NCBI GenBank assembly: GCA_000613465.1
Contig: BAJA01000005.1
Location: 62,001-126,000 of the forward strand
Source: Bacteroides nordii WAL 11050 = JCM 12987
Lineage (GTDB): Bacteria > Bacteroidota > Bacteroidia > Bacteroidales > Bacteroidaceae
Reading direction: 5' to 3'
DNA: 64,000 nucleotides
The notes below the pieces were generated by a model. The model did not search any database. It worked only from the letters and a program-made list of their open reading frames with translations, and was not told where the DNA came from. Each line of letters starts with the position of its first letter. Position 1 is the stretch's first letter. The translations under genes were made by a program, and so were the position numbers. Below are positions 53,765 to 63,247 of the stretch, in pieces.

Positions 53765-56700
53765 ATGAAAAAGATATATTTAAATATGAGATTTATGCTT
53801 AAACCGATAGGTCTATGCTTGCTTATGACAATAGGTGGCGGTGCTGTGCTGGCTCAGGAAGCTGACTCCACAGCGGTTGCCAGGTAAAGGTTGAACAATA
53901 TAAACATATTGTGAGAGGACAGGTGGTAAGTTCATCTACGAAACAGAATTTTGCCGGAGCCAGAATCAGTGTGGTAGATACGAGAATCACGACAATGACC
54001 TCCGATGACGGAATGTTTGAACTCAAAGTGCCTCATACGAATGTGACATTGGCTGTTGATGCTCCCGGTTATCTGCCTCAGATCATTTCAGTGAAAGGAC
54101 GTAGTAACGTTAATATACAGTTGTTGGAAGACACAGAGGCAAGCAGTTTTTATGATAAAACGGTTTTATCGGCCAATAAGGCGAGCGTGGTAACAAAGGT
54201 TACACCGTCGATTGCAAGTATTGACCAGGATTTTTCAACTCGTCTGAGTGGAGAATTGCGTTCTGTATCACATTCCGGAGCAACGGGAAATGGGGCGGCT
54301 GTTTTTATTCGTGGATTGAATTCTCTGAATATGAAGGCTCAGCCTTTGTATATCGTTGATGGGGCGATATGGCAGATGCAGGAAGGAATGGCTTCCATTC
54401 ATGCTGGATTCTTTAATAATCCGCTTGCATTGATTGATCCCAACGATGTGGAAGATATTACAGTGTTGAAAGATGGAACGTCTATCTATGGCAGTAAAGG
54501 TGGTAACGGTGTAGTGATTATTAATACAAAACGTAGTAAGAGTATGGCTACTGATATCTCCGCCTTTATGTCTTTGGGGTATCAGTCTCCTTATAAGACG
54601 ATTCCCGTGATGGGAGCGGCAGATTACCGGTTGTATGCATCCGATGTATTAAGCGATGTGTATGATAACAGTTCGCTGGTTAATAATTTGCATTTTCTGG
54701 ATGATGATCAAACGAAGTCTTACTATAAAGCGAGCCATAATAACACGGATTGGCTGAAGCTGATAAATAAGGGAGCAATGAGCCAGAACTATGGTATCAG
54801 TGTGAAAGGTGGAGATGCAATTGCATTGTATGCTTTCTCTGTAGGATATAATAAGAGTGAAGGGAATATTGAAAATACAGATTTTAACCGTTTGAACGTA
54901 CGTTTTAATTCGGACATTCATCTGACTGATAAATTGAAGTTTCTTTTCGACATTGCTTTCGCGCAGTCTGAAAATAATATGCGTAACGATGGTATTGATG
55001 AGATTGCTTCACCGTCTTACCTGTCACTGATCAAGTCGCCGGTGTATAGTCCTTATCAATTTAACCGTGATGGCTCACAAAGCACAAAATTGAGTAGTGT
55101 AGACGAGTTGGGTGTTGGTAATCCGATCTCTTTGGTCGATTTAAGTGTAGGGCTTTCTAAGAAGTATCGTTTTAATATCAATGCTCTTCCGTCTTATTCT
55201 TTTACGGATAAACTGAAGGTAGGATTGATGTTCAGTTATACGTGGGATAAACTGAACGAAGAGTATTTCAAGCCGTCGGAAGGTTTGGCTGAACAGCCAT
55301 TGGTGAATGAGAACGGAGAAATATATGCCTACTCGCGCAATATGGTTAAAAACTCCATGGCAAAGCAGACTTCGATTCATTGGAACGCCTTTGTTGATTG
55401 GTCTCCGATACGTAACAGTGTTCATAATTTGGATTTGACCGGTGGGTATCGCTTCTTTTCTGATAATTTGGAGTCAAACTACGGTGAAGGGCATAATACC
55501 AGTTCAGATCGTATGAACAGCTTGTCGAATACAACTTCCAGCTTGCGTAGTACTTCTGGTACTACAGAGAATTGGCGATCTATGTCTTGGTACTTTAATG
55601 CGGATTATAAATATCAGAACCGTTATTTGCTAAATGTAGTTGCTGCTATGGATGCTTCTTCACGTTTTGGTAAAGAAGCTGAAGGTGCTCTCAAAATGGG
55701 TGGGCTTGCATGGGGGATTTTCCCTTCTGTGTCTGCCGGATGGATTGTTTCGTCCGAAGAGTTTATGAAAGACATCTGTTTTCTGGATTTCTTGAAGCTG
55801 GATGTTAGCTATGGACTTTCCGGGAATGATGACCTGCAGAATTATGCTACTCGTTCGTACTTCAACTCTATAAACTTTATGGGAAGTGCCAACGGCCTTA
55901 TTCTTGCTAATTACAAGAATGACAAACTGAAATGGGAAACCACGGGAAAAGCAAAATTCGGTGTGGATCTCAGCATGTTCAATAACCGTTGGTCAGTTAG
56001 AGCAGACTTTTTCACTTCTACTACCAAAGATTTATTGATACGTAAGCAGCTCCCTGAAACATCGAGCCTTGAGTATTCATTGACTAACGATGGTAAATTG
56101 AAGAATAAAGGATTTGAGATTGCAACGAACATACGTATACTTAATCTGAGAAGTTGGCAACTAGACTTCGGTGCGATGTTGGGACATTATAAAAATAAAA
56201 TAGTTTCACTGGCAGGTGGTTCATACACCACAGATTTTCAGGGAGCCCGGATTCTTACTGCCGAGAATAGTCCTGCGGGAGTATTCTACGGATACAAGAC
56301 TAAAGGTGTTTTCAGTACCAGTGAAGAAGCGGCTGCAGCGGGATTAAGTCTTCGTTCCGAATCGGGAGAGCTTATTCCATTTAGTGCCGGTGATATGCGT
56401 TTTGAGGAGGTAGTGGAAGATCATATCATCAATGAGAAAGATCTGCAGGTGATTGGTGATCCTAATCCGGACTTATACGGAAACTTCAATTTCAATCTGC
56501 GGTATAAGAATCTGACTCTTGAAACGCTGTTTACCTACTCTTATGGCAATGACGCTTATAACGGACTTCGGGCTAATTTGGAGTCTGGTAGTAATATCTA
56601 TAATCAGGCAACAAGTATGCAAAACCGTTGGGTAGCCAATGGGCAGAAGACCGATATTCCTCGTGCTGTATACAAGGACCCTATGGGGAACTCACGTTTC

Positions 56701-56955
56701 TCGGATCGTTGGATTGAGGATGCCTCTTTCTTGAAATTCAAGACCTTGTCTGTATCTTACAAAGTACCACTGAATTTGTCTTATCTTCAGGAAATTACAG
56801 TGTGGGGAACCGTCAACAACCTGTTTACTCTCACAAAATATAAAGGTGCGGATCCTGAATTCTCTTATGGTAATTCGGTATTGTATCAAGGTATAGATGC
56901 AGGTCTTACACCCCAATCCCGCTCTTTCCTGATAGGAGTTAGAGTTAATTTATAA
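53765..56955 (+). CDS. Second SusC-like transporter of the FAS1 operon, one frameshift
   Basis: About 1063 residues when restored. The leader (MKKIYLNMRFMLKP to AVLAQEAD) starts at 53765, but its frame stops at 53887. One missing C after GCC restores TAVAQVKVEQYKHIVRGQVVS and joins the carboxypeptidase-D-like domain (GARISVVDTRITTMTSDDG). The plug has VEDITVLKDGTSIYGSKGGNGV and the barrel ends SRSFLIGVRVNL. The segment between regulatory domain and plug (YDKTVLSANKASVVTKV) lacks the usual DEVVVxGYG-like TonB box, so TonB coupling may use a divergent motif. It differs clearly from the other two SusC proteins here. Confidence 0.9.
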
Positions 56956-56987
56956 TAACCTTTAGTCTGTAAAAAAACATAAGAGAT

Positions 56988-58694
56988 ATGAAAACTAAAA
57001 TCAAACATAAAGGAGCATTGCTCACTTTGATCACAGTATTATTCTTTTTGGGGAGTTGTGAGGATATGTTGAATACGGATTCTTCAAGGGTTGCCTTTGA
57101 AGATGATAATCAGCTCAAGTCGCCCAACGATTCAATTTATTCTGTGATAGGTATACTCTCACAGCTTCAAAAGGTGGGAGAACCCTATGTGTTACTTGGT
57201 GAGTTGCGTGGTGATTTGATGACTGTGTCTGATAATGCGTCTTTTTCTTTGAAAGAGATTAATAACTTCGATATTACTTCGGAGAATACCTATTTGAATA
57301 AGCGGAATTATTATACGATCATCAATAATTGCAATTATGCGATTGCCCGGATGGATACTGCAATCACCATTCGTAATGAGAAAGTGATGTTGCCTGAGTT
57401 TGCGGCGATAAAAGCGATACGGGCATGGACCTATTTTCAGTTAGCTCAGATTTATGGAAAGGTAAGTTACATTACTGAGCCGATTTTAGATTATGATACG
57501 GCTTTAAAAGAATATCCAGTGATCGGGATGGACGATCTGGTATCAAAGTTGATTACCGATTTGCTTCCTTATATCGATGTACGTAGTCTGAATTATGGCT
57601 CTATTGACGGTTTGTACTCACCATTATTCTTTATTCCTATTCCGATGTTACTGGGAGATTTATATCTCTATCAGAATCAGTATAATGAAGCTGCTGGTAT
57701 GTATTATAAATTGATGGTTGATAGAAACTATTCTATCTCATCAAGCTATATTAGTTATTGGAATTCTCAGGCTCGTGACGGTGCTACCGGTGAACATATC
57801 AATTCTTATATTGATGAAGTGATTACTGAAATAGCGTATAGTTCTGTACCGAAAGACTATCACACTGATTTGGTTAACATGTCTTTCAATAATGTAACAA
57901 GTCTGCTGCCCACACAAAACTTTATTGACGAAATGTCATTGAAAACACACTTCTTTGCCACCCGTTTGGACGGAACGATTACGGCTTACTTTACAGGCGA
58001 TTTGCGTGGAAACATAAAACTTCCATCTACCAATGAAGAGTTGGGAGATGCGTTTGAATCGGTGAATATTGCGGGTGTGGGTCCGAAGATGCTTATTAAG
58101 AAGTTTGTGAATGGTGCGCAAGAGGAATTTACAATACCTGTTGAGGATAACAATGGATTGCTGGAGAATGCATATATTCTGAGATCGATTCCTCTTTATC
58201 GTCATCCTCACCTTTATTTACGCTTTGCTGAAGCTGTAAACCGTGCCGGAAAACCTACATTTGCCTTTGCGGTGTTGAAATATGGATTGACGGAAGAAAC
58301 AATTGCTAATCTGGAAAGGGTAAATCCTGCTGAATTGGCTGGTGGAGAATCGTATCTTGATTTCTCGTTTACGTCTTATAATGTAGGTACGGCTTGCCGT
58401 GGACGTGGGATGGGTATTTCGAAAGATATGTCTGACTTCGTGATTCCTGATTTCTCACAGAATCCTCCTGCTGTAGCGTTACAGGATTCTATTGATTGGG
58501 TTGAGCAAAAAATACTTGAAGAGATGGCTGCGGAAACGGCCTATGAAGGTAACCGTTTCTTTGACTTACTACGTATATCGCATCATAGAACAGATCATCC
58601 GGCATTTATGGCTGAAAAGGTTGCTGTAAAATATGGGAATCCGGAAGCTATGAAAAGTAAACTGATGGATATAAATGCATGGTTTTTGAAATAG
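56988..58694 (+). CDS. SusD-like lipoprotein of the second pair
   Basis: 568 residues, intact. The lipobox FLGSCEDM gives Cys24. The body shows the helical pattern of RagB/SusD (AAIKAIRAWTYFQLAQIYGKV) and a C-terminal EEMAAETAYEGNRFFDLLRIS, the counterpart of the E-(R/L)-x-x-E-x-x-x-EGxRxxDLxR signature. It follows its SusC by 32 bases and is the last gene of the operon, before a strong terminator. It is somewhat longer and more divergent than the other two SusD proteins here. Confidence 0.9.
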   Translation: MKTKIKHKGALLTLITVLFFLGSCEDMLNTDSSRVAFEDDNQLKSPNDSIYSVIGILSQLQKVGEPYVLLGELRGDLMTVSDNASFSLKEINNFDITSENTYLNKRNYYTIINNCNYAIARMDTAITIRNEKVMLPEFAAIKAIRAWTYFQLAQIYGKVSYITEPILDYDTALKEYPVIGMDDLVSKLITDLLPYIDVRSLNYGSIDGLYSPLFFIPIPMLLGDLYLYQNQYNEAAGMYYKLMVDRNYSISSSYISYWNSQARDGATGEHINSYIDEVITEIAYSSVPKDYHTDLVNMSFNNVTSLLPTQNFIDEMSLKTHFFATRLDGTITAYFTGDLRGNIKLPSTNEELGDAFESVNIAGVGPKMLIKKFVNGAQEEFTIPVEDNNGLLENAYILRSIPLYRHPHLYLRFAEAVNRAGKPTFAFAVLKYGLTEETIANLERVNPAELAGGESYLDFSFTSYNVGTACRGRGMGISKDMSDFVIPDFSQNPPAVALQDSIDWVEQKILEEMAAETAYEGNRFFDLLRISHHRTDHPAFMAEKVAVKYGNPEAMKSKLMDINAWFLK

Positions 58695-58712
58695 AAAACG
58701 AAGGAAGATGAG

Positions 58713-58762
58713 ATGACCGCTGGATTTTATTATCTGTAAATAAAATTCAGCGGTCATTTTTT
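58713..58762 (+). terminator. Rho-independent terminator of the FAS1/SusC/SusD operon
   Basis: 19-base arms 58713-58731 and 58739-58757 with one mismatch (ATGACCGCTGGATTTTATT side) and a 7-base loop run into TTTTTT. It lies 18 bases after the SusD stop. Confidence 0.88.
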
Positions 58763-58861
58763 CATAAGTGTTTATTTCTTGAAGGTGATTACAATTAGGA
58801 TTCGATCTATTCTATAAATGTAATAAAAAGCAGAATACTGCTTATACTATTGTCTTTTTAT

Positions 58862-58892
58862 TTTGTCATTTCAAAATTCTTTCCGTTCTTTG
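58862..58892 (+). promoter_or_regulatory. Candidate promoter of rfbA-rfbB
   Basis: TTTG at 58862-58865 is 19 bases from GTTCTTTG at 58885-58892. The spacing suits a Bacteroides promoter, though the -7 box lacks its leading TA. It would give a leader of roughly 20 bases before the ATG at 58918. Confidence 0.4.
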
Positions 58893-58917
58893 TCCCCGTA
58901 ATTACAAAGAACTACTT

Positions 58918-59784
58918 ATGAAAGGGATTATTCTTGCCGGTGGAAGTGCTACGCGCCTCTATCCATTGTCTAAAGCCATATCGAAACAAATCATGCCGGT
59001 ATATGACAAGCCGATGATTTATTATCCACTCTCTACATTGATGCTGGCGGGTATTCGTGAAGTATTGATAATTTCTACTCCCCGTGATCTGCCAATGTTT
59101 CGTGATCTTTTGGGAACGGGTGAAGAGCTGGGTATGTCTTTTCAGTATAAGATACAAGAGCAGCCTAATGGGTTGGCACAGGCATTTGTACTGGGTGCTG
59201 ATTTTCTGAATGGAGAAGCGGGATGTTTGATACTTGGAGATAACATGTTTTATGGACAAGGATTCTCGGCTATGCTTCGTCGGGCGGCTATGATAGAGAA
59301 GGGGGCTTGTGTTTTTGGTTATTATGTGAAAGATCCCCGTGCGTATGGAGTAGTCGAGTTTGATGAATCCGGAAAGGTCATTTCTCTTGAAGAGAAGCCG
59401 GTTACTCCAAAAAGTAATTATGCTGTTCCCGGTCTATATTTTTATGATGCTACTGTTACTGAAAAGGCTGCATCGCTTCAACCTTCTGCCCGGGGGGAAT
59501 ATGAAATTACTGATTTGAATAAGCTTTATCTCGAGGAAGGTACGTTGCAGGTTGAGCTTTTTGGCCGTGGTTTTGCCTGGTTGGATACAGGAAATTGTGA
59601 TAGTTTGCTTGAAGCCTCTAATTTTGTAGCTACTATTCAGAACCGACAGGGATTTTATGTCAGTTGTATTGAAGAGATAGCTTGGCGTAACGGTTGGATC
59701 ACAACAGCGCAACTTCGTGTACTGGGTGAAGGACTGCAAAAGACAGAGTATGGTAAATATCTTTTGGAACTGGCTGAACAATAA
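58918..59784 (+). CDS. rfbA: Glucose-1-phosphate thymidylyltransferase
   Basis: Makes dTDP-glucose from dTTP and glucose-1-phosphate, the first step to dTDP-rhamnose. The 288-residue protein opens with [39 protein letters not shown] cut here into its known parts: nucleotide loop GGSATRLYP and the lysine-containing [11 protein letters not shown]. Later come [43 protein letters not shown] and [14 protein letters not shown], all RmlA hallmarks, and the length is the usual one. It is intact. rfbB follows 21 bases downstream, while rfbC and rfbD are not in the window. Confidence 0.97.
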   Translation: MKGIILAGGSATRLYPLSKAISKQIMPVYDKPMIYYPLSTLMLAGIREVLIISTPRDLPMFRDLLGTGEELGMSFQYKIQEQPNGLAQAFVLGADFLNGEAGCLILGDNMFYGQGFSAMLRRAAMIEKGACVFGYYVKDPRAYGVVEFDESGKVISLEEKPVTPKSNYAVPGLYFYDATVTEKAASLQPSARGEYEITDLNKLYLEEGTLQVELFGRGFAWLDTGNCDSLLEASNFVATIQNRQGFYVSCIEEIAWRNGWITTAQLRVLGEGLQKTEYGKYLLELAEQ

Positions 59785-59805
59785 AATCAACATAACAGAA
59801 ATAAT

Positions 59806-60939
59806 ATGAAAACTTATCTTGTAACCGGTGCTGCCGGATTTATTGGCGCTAATTATCTGAAGTACATTCTGGCCAAGCATGATGACATTCGTGTAGTGGT
59901 GCTTGATGCACTGACTTATGCCGGAAACCTTGGTACCATTGCAAAAGACATCGACAATGAACGTTGCTTTTTTGTGAAAGGAGATATCTGTGATCGTGAT
60001 TTGGCTGATCGGCTTTTTGCTGAATATAAGTTCGACTATGTTGTGAACTTCGCTGCTGAAAGTCACGTTGACCGTAGTATTGAGAACCCTCAGTTATTCC
60101 TTATTACTAATATTTTGGGTACGCAGAACTTGCTTGATGCTGCCCGTCGTGCCTGGGTGACAGGAAAAGATGAGAACGGATATCCAACCTGGCGTAAAGG
60201 GGTACGTTATCACCAGGTATCTACTGACGAGGTGTATGGCTCGTTAGGGGCTGAAGGGTATTTTCATGAAACAACTCCGCTTTGCCCGCATAGTCCGTAC
60301 AGTGCTTCAAAAACAAGTGCGGATATGGTGGTAATGGCTTACCATGATACGTATAAAATGCCGGTTACTATCACTCGTTGTTCTAATAACTATGGTCCGT
60401 ATCATTTCCCGGAAAAACTGATTCCGTTGATTATCAAGAATATTCTTGAAGGAAAGAAACTTCCTGTATATGGTGACGGTAGTAATGTACGCGATTGGCT
60501 GTACGTAGAAGACCATTGTAAAGCTATTGATCTGGTAGTGCGTCAGGGAGTAGAAGGCGAAGTATACAATGTGGGTGGACATAACGAAAAGACCAATCTT
60601 GAAATTGTTAAATTGACCATTGCTACTATACATCGTCTGATGACTGAGCATCCGGAATATCGTAAGGTACTGAAAAAGCAGGAAAAGAATGCTAATGGTG
60701 AAATAACTATCGATTGGATGAACGAGAGTCTGATTACTTTCGTGAAAGATCGTTTGGGACATGACCAACGTTATGCTATTGACCCTACAAAGATTACCGA
60801 TGCGTTAGGCTGGTATCCTGAAACAAAGTTTGAAGTGGGTATTGTGAAAACCATTGAGTGGTATCTGAACAATCAGGAATGGGTGGAAGAAGTAACCAGT
60901 GGCGATTATCAGAAATACTACGAAAGGATGTATAAATAG
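59806..60939 (+). CDS. rfbB: dTDP-glucose 4,6-dehydratase
   Basis: Converts dTDP-glucose to dTDP-4-keto-6-deoxyglucose. The 377-residue short-chain dehydrogenase-type protein has the NAD-binding GAAGFIGANYLKYIL at its start, NFAAESHVDRSIENP, the catalytic STDEVYG, and the YSASKTSADMVV that contains the active-site Tyr-x-x-x-Lys. RDWLYVEDHCKAI and YNVGGHNEKTNLEIV follow. It is intact and co-directional with rfbA. Its stop overlaps the start of a GTGATTAGT-type repeat that also forms the end of menA on the other strand. Confidence 0.97.
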   Translation: MKTYLVTGAAGFIGANYLKYILAKHDDIRVVVLDALTYAGNLGTIAKDIDNERCFFVKGDICDRDLADRLFAEYKFDYVVNFAAESHVDRSIENPQLFLITNILGTQNLLDAARRAWVTGKDENGYPTWRKGVRYHQVSTDEVYGSLGAEGYFHETTPLCPHSPYSASKTSADMVVMAYHDTYKMPVTITRCSNNYGPYHFPEKLIPLIIKNILEGKKLPVYGDGSNVRDWLYVEDHCKAIDLVVRQGVEGEVYNVGGHNEKTNLEIVKLTIATIHRLMTEHPEYRKVLKKQEKNANGEITIDWMNESLITFVKDRLGHDQRYAIDPTKITDALGWYPETKFEVGIVKTIEWYLNNQEWVEEVTSGDYQKYYERMYK

Positions 60940-61013
60940 TGATTAATGATTAGTGATAAGTGATTAGTGGCTGCGCTATTATGCCGCATGGTACTAATCA
61001 CTAATCACTAATG
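60938..61013. repeat. GTGATTAGT direct and inverted repeats between convergent genes
   Basis: Several copies of (G)TGATTAGT-like units at 60938-60968 face inverted copies at 60992-61013. Arms 60950-60968 and 60993-61011 pair over 19 bases with one mismatch. The loop holds CTGCGCTATTATGCCGC. It overlaps the end of menA and is a plausible bidirectional terminator. Confidence 0.75.
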
Positions 61014-61889
61014 ACAGTGATAGAAGTATCCCCATAAGCAGCATATTGCGCGAAGTTTCGCCCAGTATGCTGTTTAGCTTTTTACCACTATGTATCTTTA
61101 CCATTTTGCGCCAGGTGACGATGTGCAGTGTAAGATAAATAACTGCTGTTATGATGGCTGGAATGAGTGTCTCCGACAATAGCCACAGGCTCAATATTGC
61201 AGCAATAATTCCCAATATCAGATACAGGTATCTGCCGAAGGGTTCTCCGAAACGGACTACTACCGTTCTCTTTCCGCTTTGTGCATCCGCTTCCCTGTCA
61301 CGGTAGTTATTTACTACCAATAGAGTATCTACGATCAATCCGCAAATGAATGAAGCTATTGTTACATTCGGAGTCCATGTGAGTGCCTGTACGTAATAGG
61401 TGCCTCCTACCGGAACAAATCCGAAAAACAGGAGTACTAATGCATCTCCCAACCGTTGTACGAAAGGGGATAAGGCCCTGTGGTATAGAAGAAAGCGAAC
61501 ATTACACATAGTATCCCCACGAGTATCAACTGCCAGCCTGCATAAAACAGTAGTATACATCCGATAAGACATGCTATGGCTACGGTAAATAATATTCCCC
61601 GTTTCATGGCACCGGGAGAAATCCAGCCTTGTGCACAAGCTCGTTCCGGTCCCAGGCGGTCTTCCCGGTCTGTACCTTTCAGGAAGTCGAATAAGTCATT
61701 GATAAAATTGGCTGCAATCTGCATCAACCCGGCGAAAAGAAAACAGACCAGTGCAGGCAGCCAGTGAAATTGTCCGTCGGCATAAGCTAAAGCAGTACCT
61801 ACCAGAACAGGTGTAGCTGCTCCTGCCAGTGTTTTGGGGCGTGCAGCAAGTATCCATGTACGCAAAGAATTTTGTTTTATCTCTTCCAT
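60994..61889 (-). CDS. menA: 1,4-dihydroxy-2-naphthoate polyprenyltransferase, one frameshift
   Basis: UbiA-family membrane prenyltransferase of menaquinone synthesis, about 298 residues when restored. The start is at 61889 (MEEIKQNSLRTWILAARPKTL). Two Asp-rich motifs are present: NDLFDFLKGTDREDRLGPERA, given here as NDLFDFLKGTD, and NNYRDREADAQSGKRT. About eight membrane helices can be seen. The frame breaks at about 61456: one missing T restores SYNGLGDALVLLFFGFVPVGG. Menaquinone is central to fumarate respiration in Bacteroides, so a true knockout is unlikely. The final residues VISD and the stop are encoded inside the GTGATTAGT repeat. Confidence 0.92.
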
Positions 61890-61893
61890 GCTG

Positions 61894-61901
61894 CAAAGAT
61901 A
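61894..61901 (-). promoter_or_regulatory. -7 box immediately before menA
   Basis: The minus strand reads TATCTTTG, ending only four bases before the menA ATG. If used, transcription would begin at or next to the start codon, giving a leaderless message. Confidence 0.45.
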
Positions 61902-61914
61902 CTTCAAAAATCTG

Positions 61915-61922
61915 TATCTTTG
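61915..61922 (+). promoter_or_regulatory. -7 box of the metallophosphoesterase gene
   Basis: TATCTTTG on the plus strand, 88 bases before the ATG at 62011 and 13 bases from the opposite-facing menA box. No clear -33 box. Confidence 0.45.
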
Positions 61923-62010
61923 CTTCTCGAAAAATAATTTGCTGTTGGTCTTCATGATATCTCTCTGGCAACAAATTAGCATATTGCTTGTTTACTTATT
62001 ATTTTGACAT

Positions 62011-63056
62011 ATGAAGAAGCTAATATACCTCCTGTTTCTACTTTCTTTTCTCTTTTCTTCCTGTAAATCGAAGAAAAATCTGGTAGTATCTCCGTCCTAT
62101 CCTATACTGAATGCAGATTCTCTATATTCTGATACTTCCACTCTGTCCTCTACACTCTTTGCTCCGGATTATTCGACACTAAAGAATCCGGAACGTAGCA
62201 AGAAGCGTCAGAAACAGTCTAAACCTGTTGTGGCTCGTCCTTCTGTTCCGGCAGGAACGGCTCCCGGTACATTAATTACGCATTCTGAAGTAAGTGTTTC
62301 CTCCGCTTATAAAGGAGTAGACCGAGTGGTAAAGTATGACTTTACCCATCGGGATGTGCCCGAAGCTTTTGATGGTTTCCGCATGGCTTTTATCTCCGAT
62401 TTTCATTATAAGAGCCTTTTTAAAGAAAAGGAACTGGCTGTCTCGTTCGCTTGTTGATAGCCGAACAGGCCGATGTACTGCTGATGGGAGGGGACTATCA
62501 GGAAGGTTGTGAATATGTACCCGAATTGTTTGCTGCTTTGTCTCAGGTGAAAACTCCGATGGGAACGTATGGTGTGATGGGCAATAATGATTATGAGCGT
62601 TGCCATGACGACATTGTTCGTGAAATGCAACGTTATGGTATGCGTATTCTTGAACACCGGGTGGACACATTAAAGCGCGATGGGCAACAGATACTTATTG
62701 CCGGTGTGCGCAACCCTTTTGATTTGAAGCAGAATGGTAAATCGCCTACGCTTGATCTTTCTCCTGAAGACTTTGTTATTTTGCTTGTTCATACTCCTGA
62801 TTACGTCGAAGATGTTTCCGTTGCAAATACTGATCTTGCTCTTGCCGGACATACTCATGGTGGACAAGTGCGTATCTTTGGTTATGCTCCTATTATCCCT
62901 TCTCACTATGGAAGCCGTTTTCTTACGGGATTGAAGTATAATACGGCCAATATACCGATGATTGTTACCAATGGGTTAGGAACTTCTAACAGGAATATAC
63001 GTATCGGTGCTCCGACAGAAGTGGTGGTTATTACGTTGCATCAACAGAAAGAGTAG
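62011..63056 (+). CDS. Calcineurin-like metallophosphoesterase lipoprotein, one frameshift
   Basis: About 348 residues when restored, of the YkuE-like membrane-associated metallophosphoesterase type. The leader LFLLSFLFSSCKSKK has a lipobox. A low-complexity, Ser/Pro-rich linker (about 30-105) follows. The metal-binding motifs are MAFISDFHYKS, LLMGGDYQE, GVMGNNDYERC, LLVHTPDY and LAGHTHGGQVRIFG. The frame breaks at about 62439. Restoring one base gives KELA-x-LVRLLIAEQADVLLMGGDY, with one residue uncertain. Relatives act on membrane or cell-wall phosphoesters, but the substrate here is unknown. It is divergent from menA. Confidence 0.87.
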
Positions 63057-63123
63057 TAACATGGATCACACTTCCTTTCGTATCGTATGTTGTAATAGGA
63101 TGTAGAGGAAGTCGTAACCCAAC

Positions 63124-63220
63124 GATGTACGAGATGCACATGTCGTGCAGTACGAGATGTGCATCTCGTACTGTTCGACATGCACATCTGGGGATGTACG
63201 ACATGTGCATGTCGTACAAC
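63124..63220. repeat. Array of four 22-24-base palindromic units
   Basis: Units of the form TACGASATG-YR-CATSTCGTA (S is G or C) follow one another. 63148-63173 has perfect 12-base arms (CAGTACGAGATG/CATCTCGTACTG), and 63195-63218 has perfect 11-base arms (TGTACGACATG/CATGTCGTACA). Imperfect units lie at about 63126-63147 and 63174-63194. Unit 1 also pairs with unit 4, and unit 2 partly with unit 3. It sits between the convergent metallophosphoesterase and nadD genes. Confidence 0.85.
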
Positions 63221-63247
63221 GTTCCTTACTGAGATGCAGGGGTGTCC

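Noticed and set aside
63124..63220. CRISPR array or attachment site
   Set aside because: Units are contiguous palindromes without unique spacers, and no integrase or cas gene is nearby.
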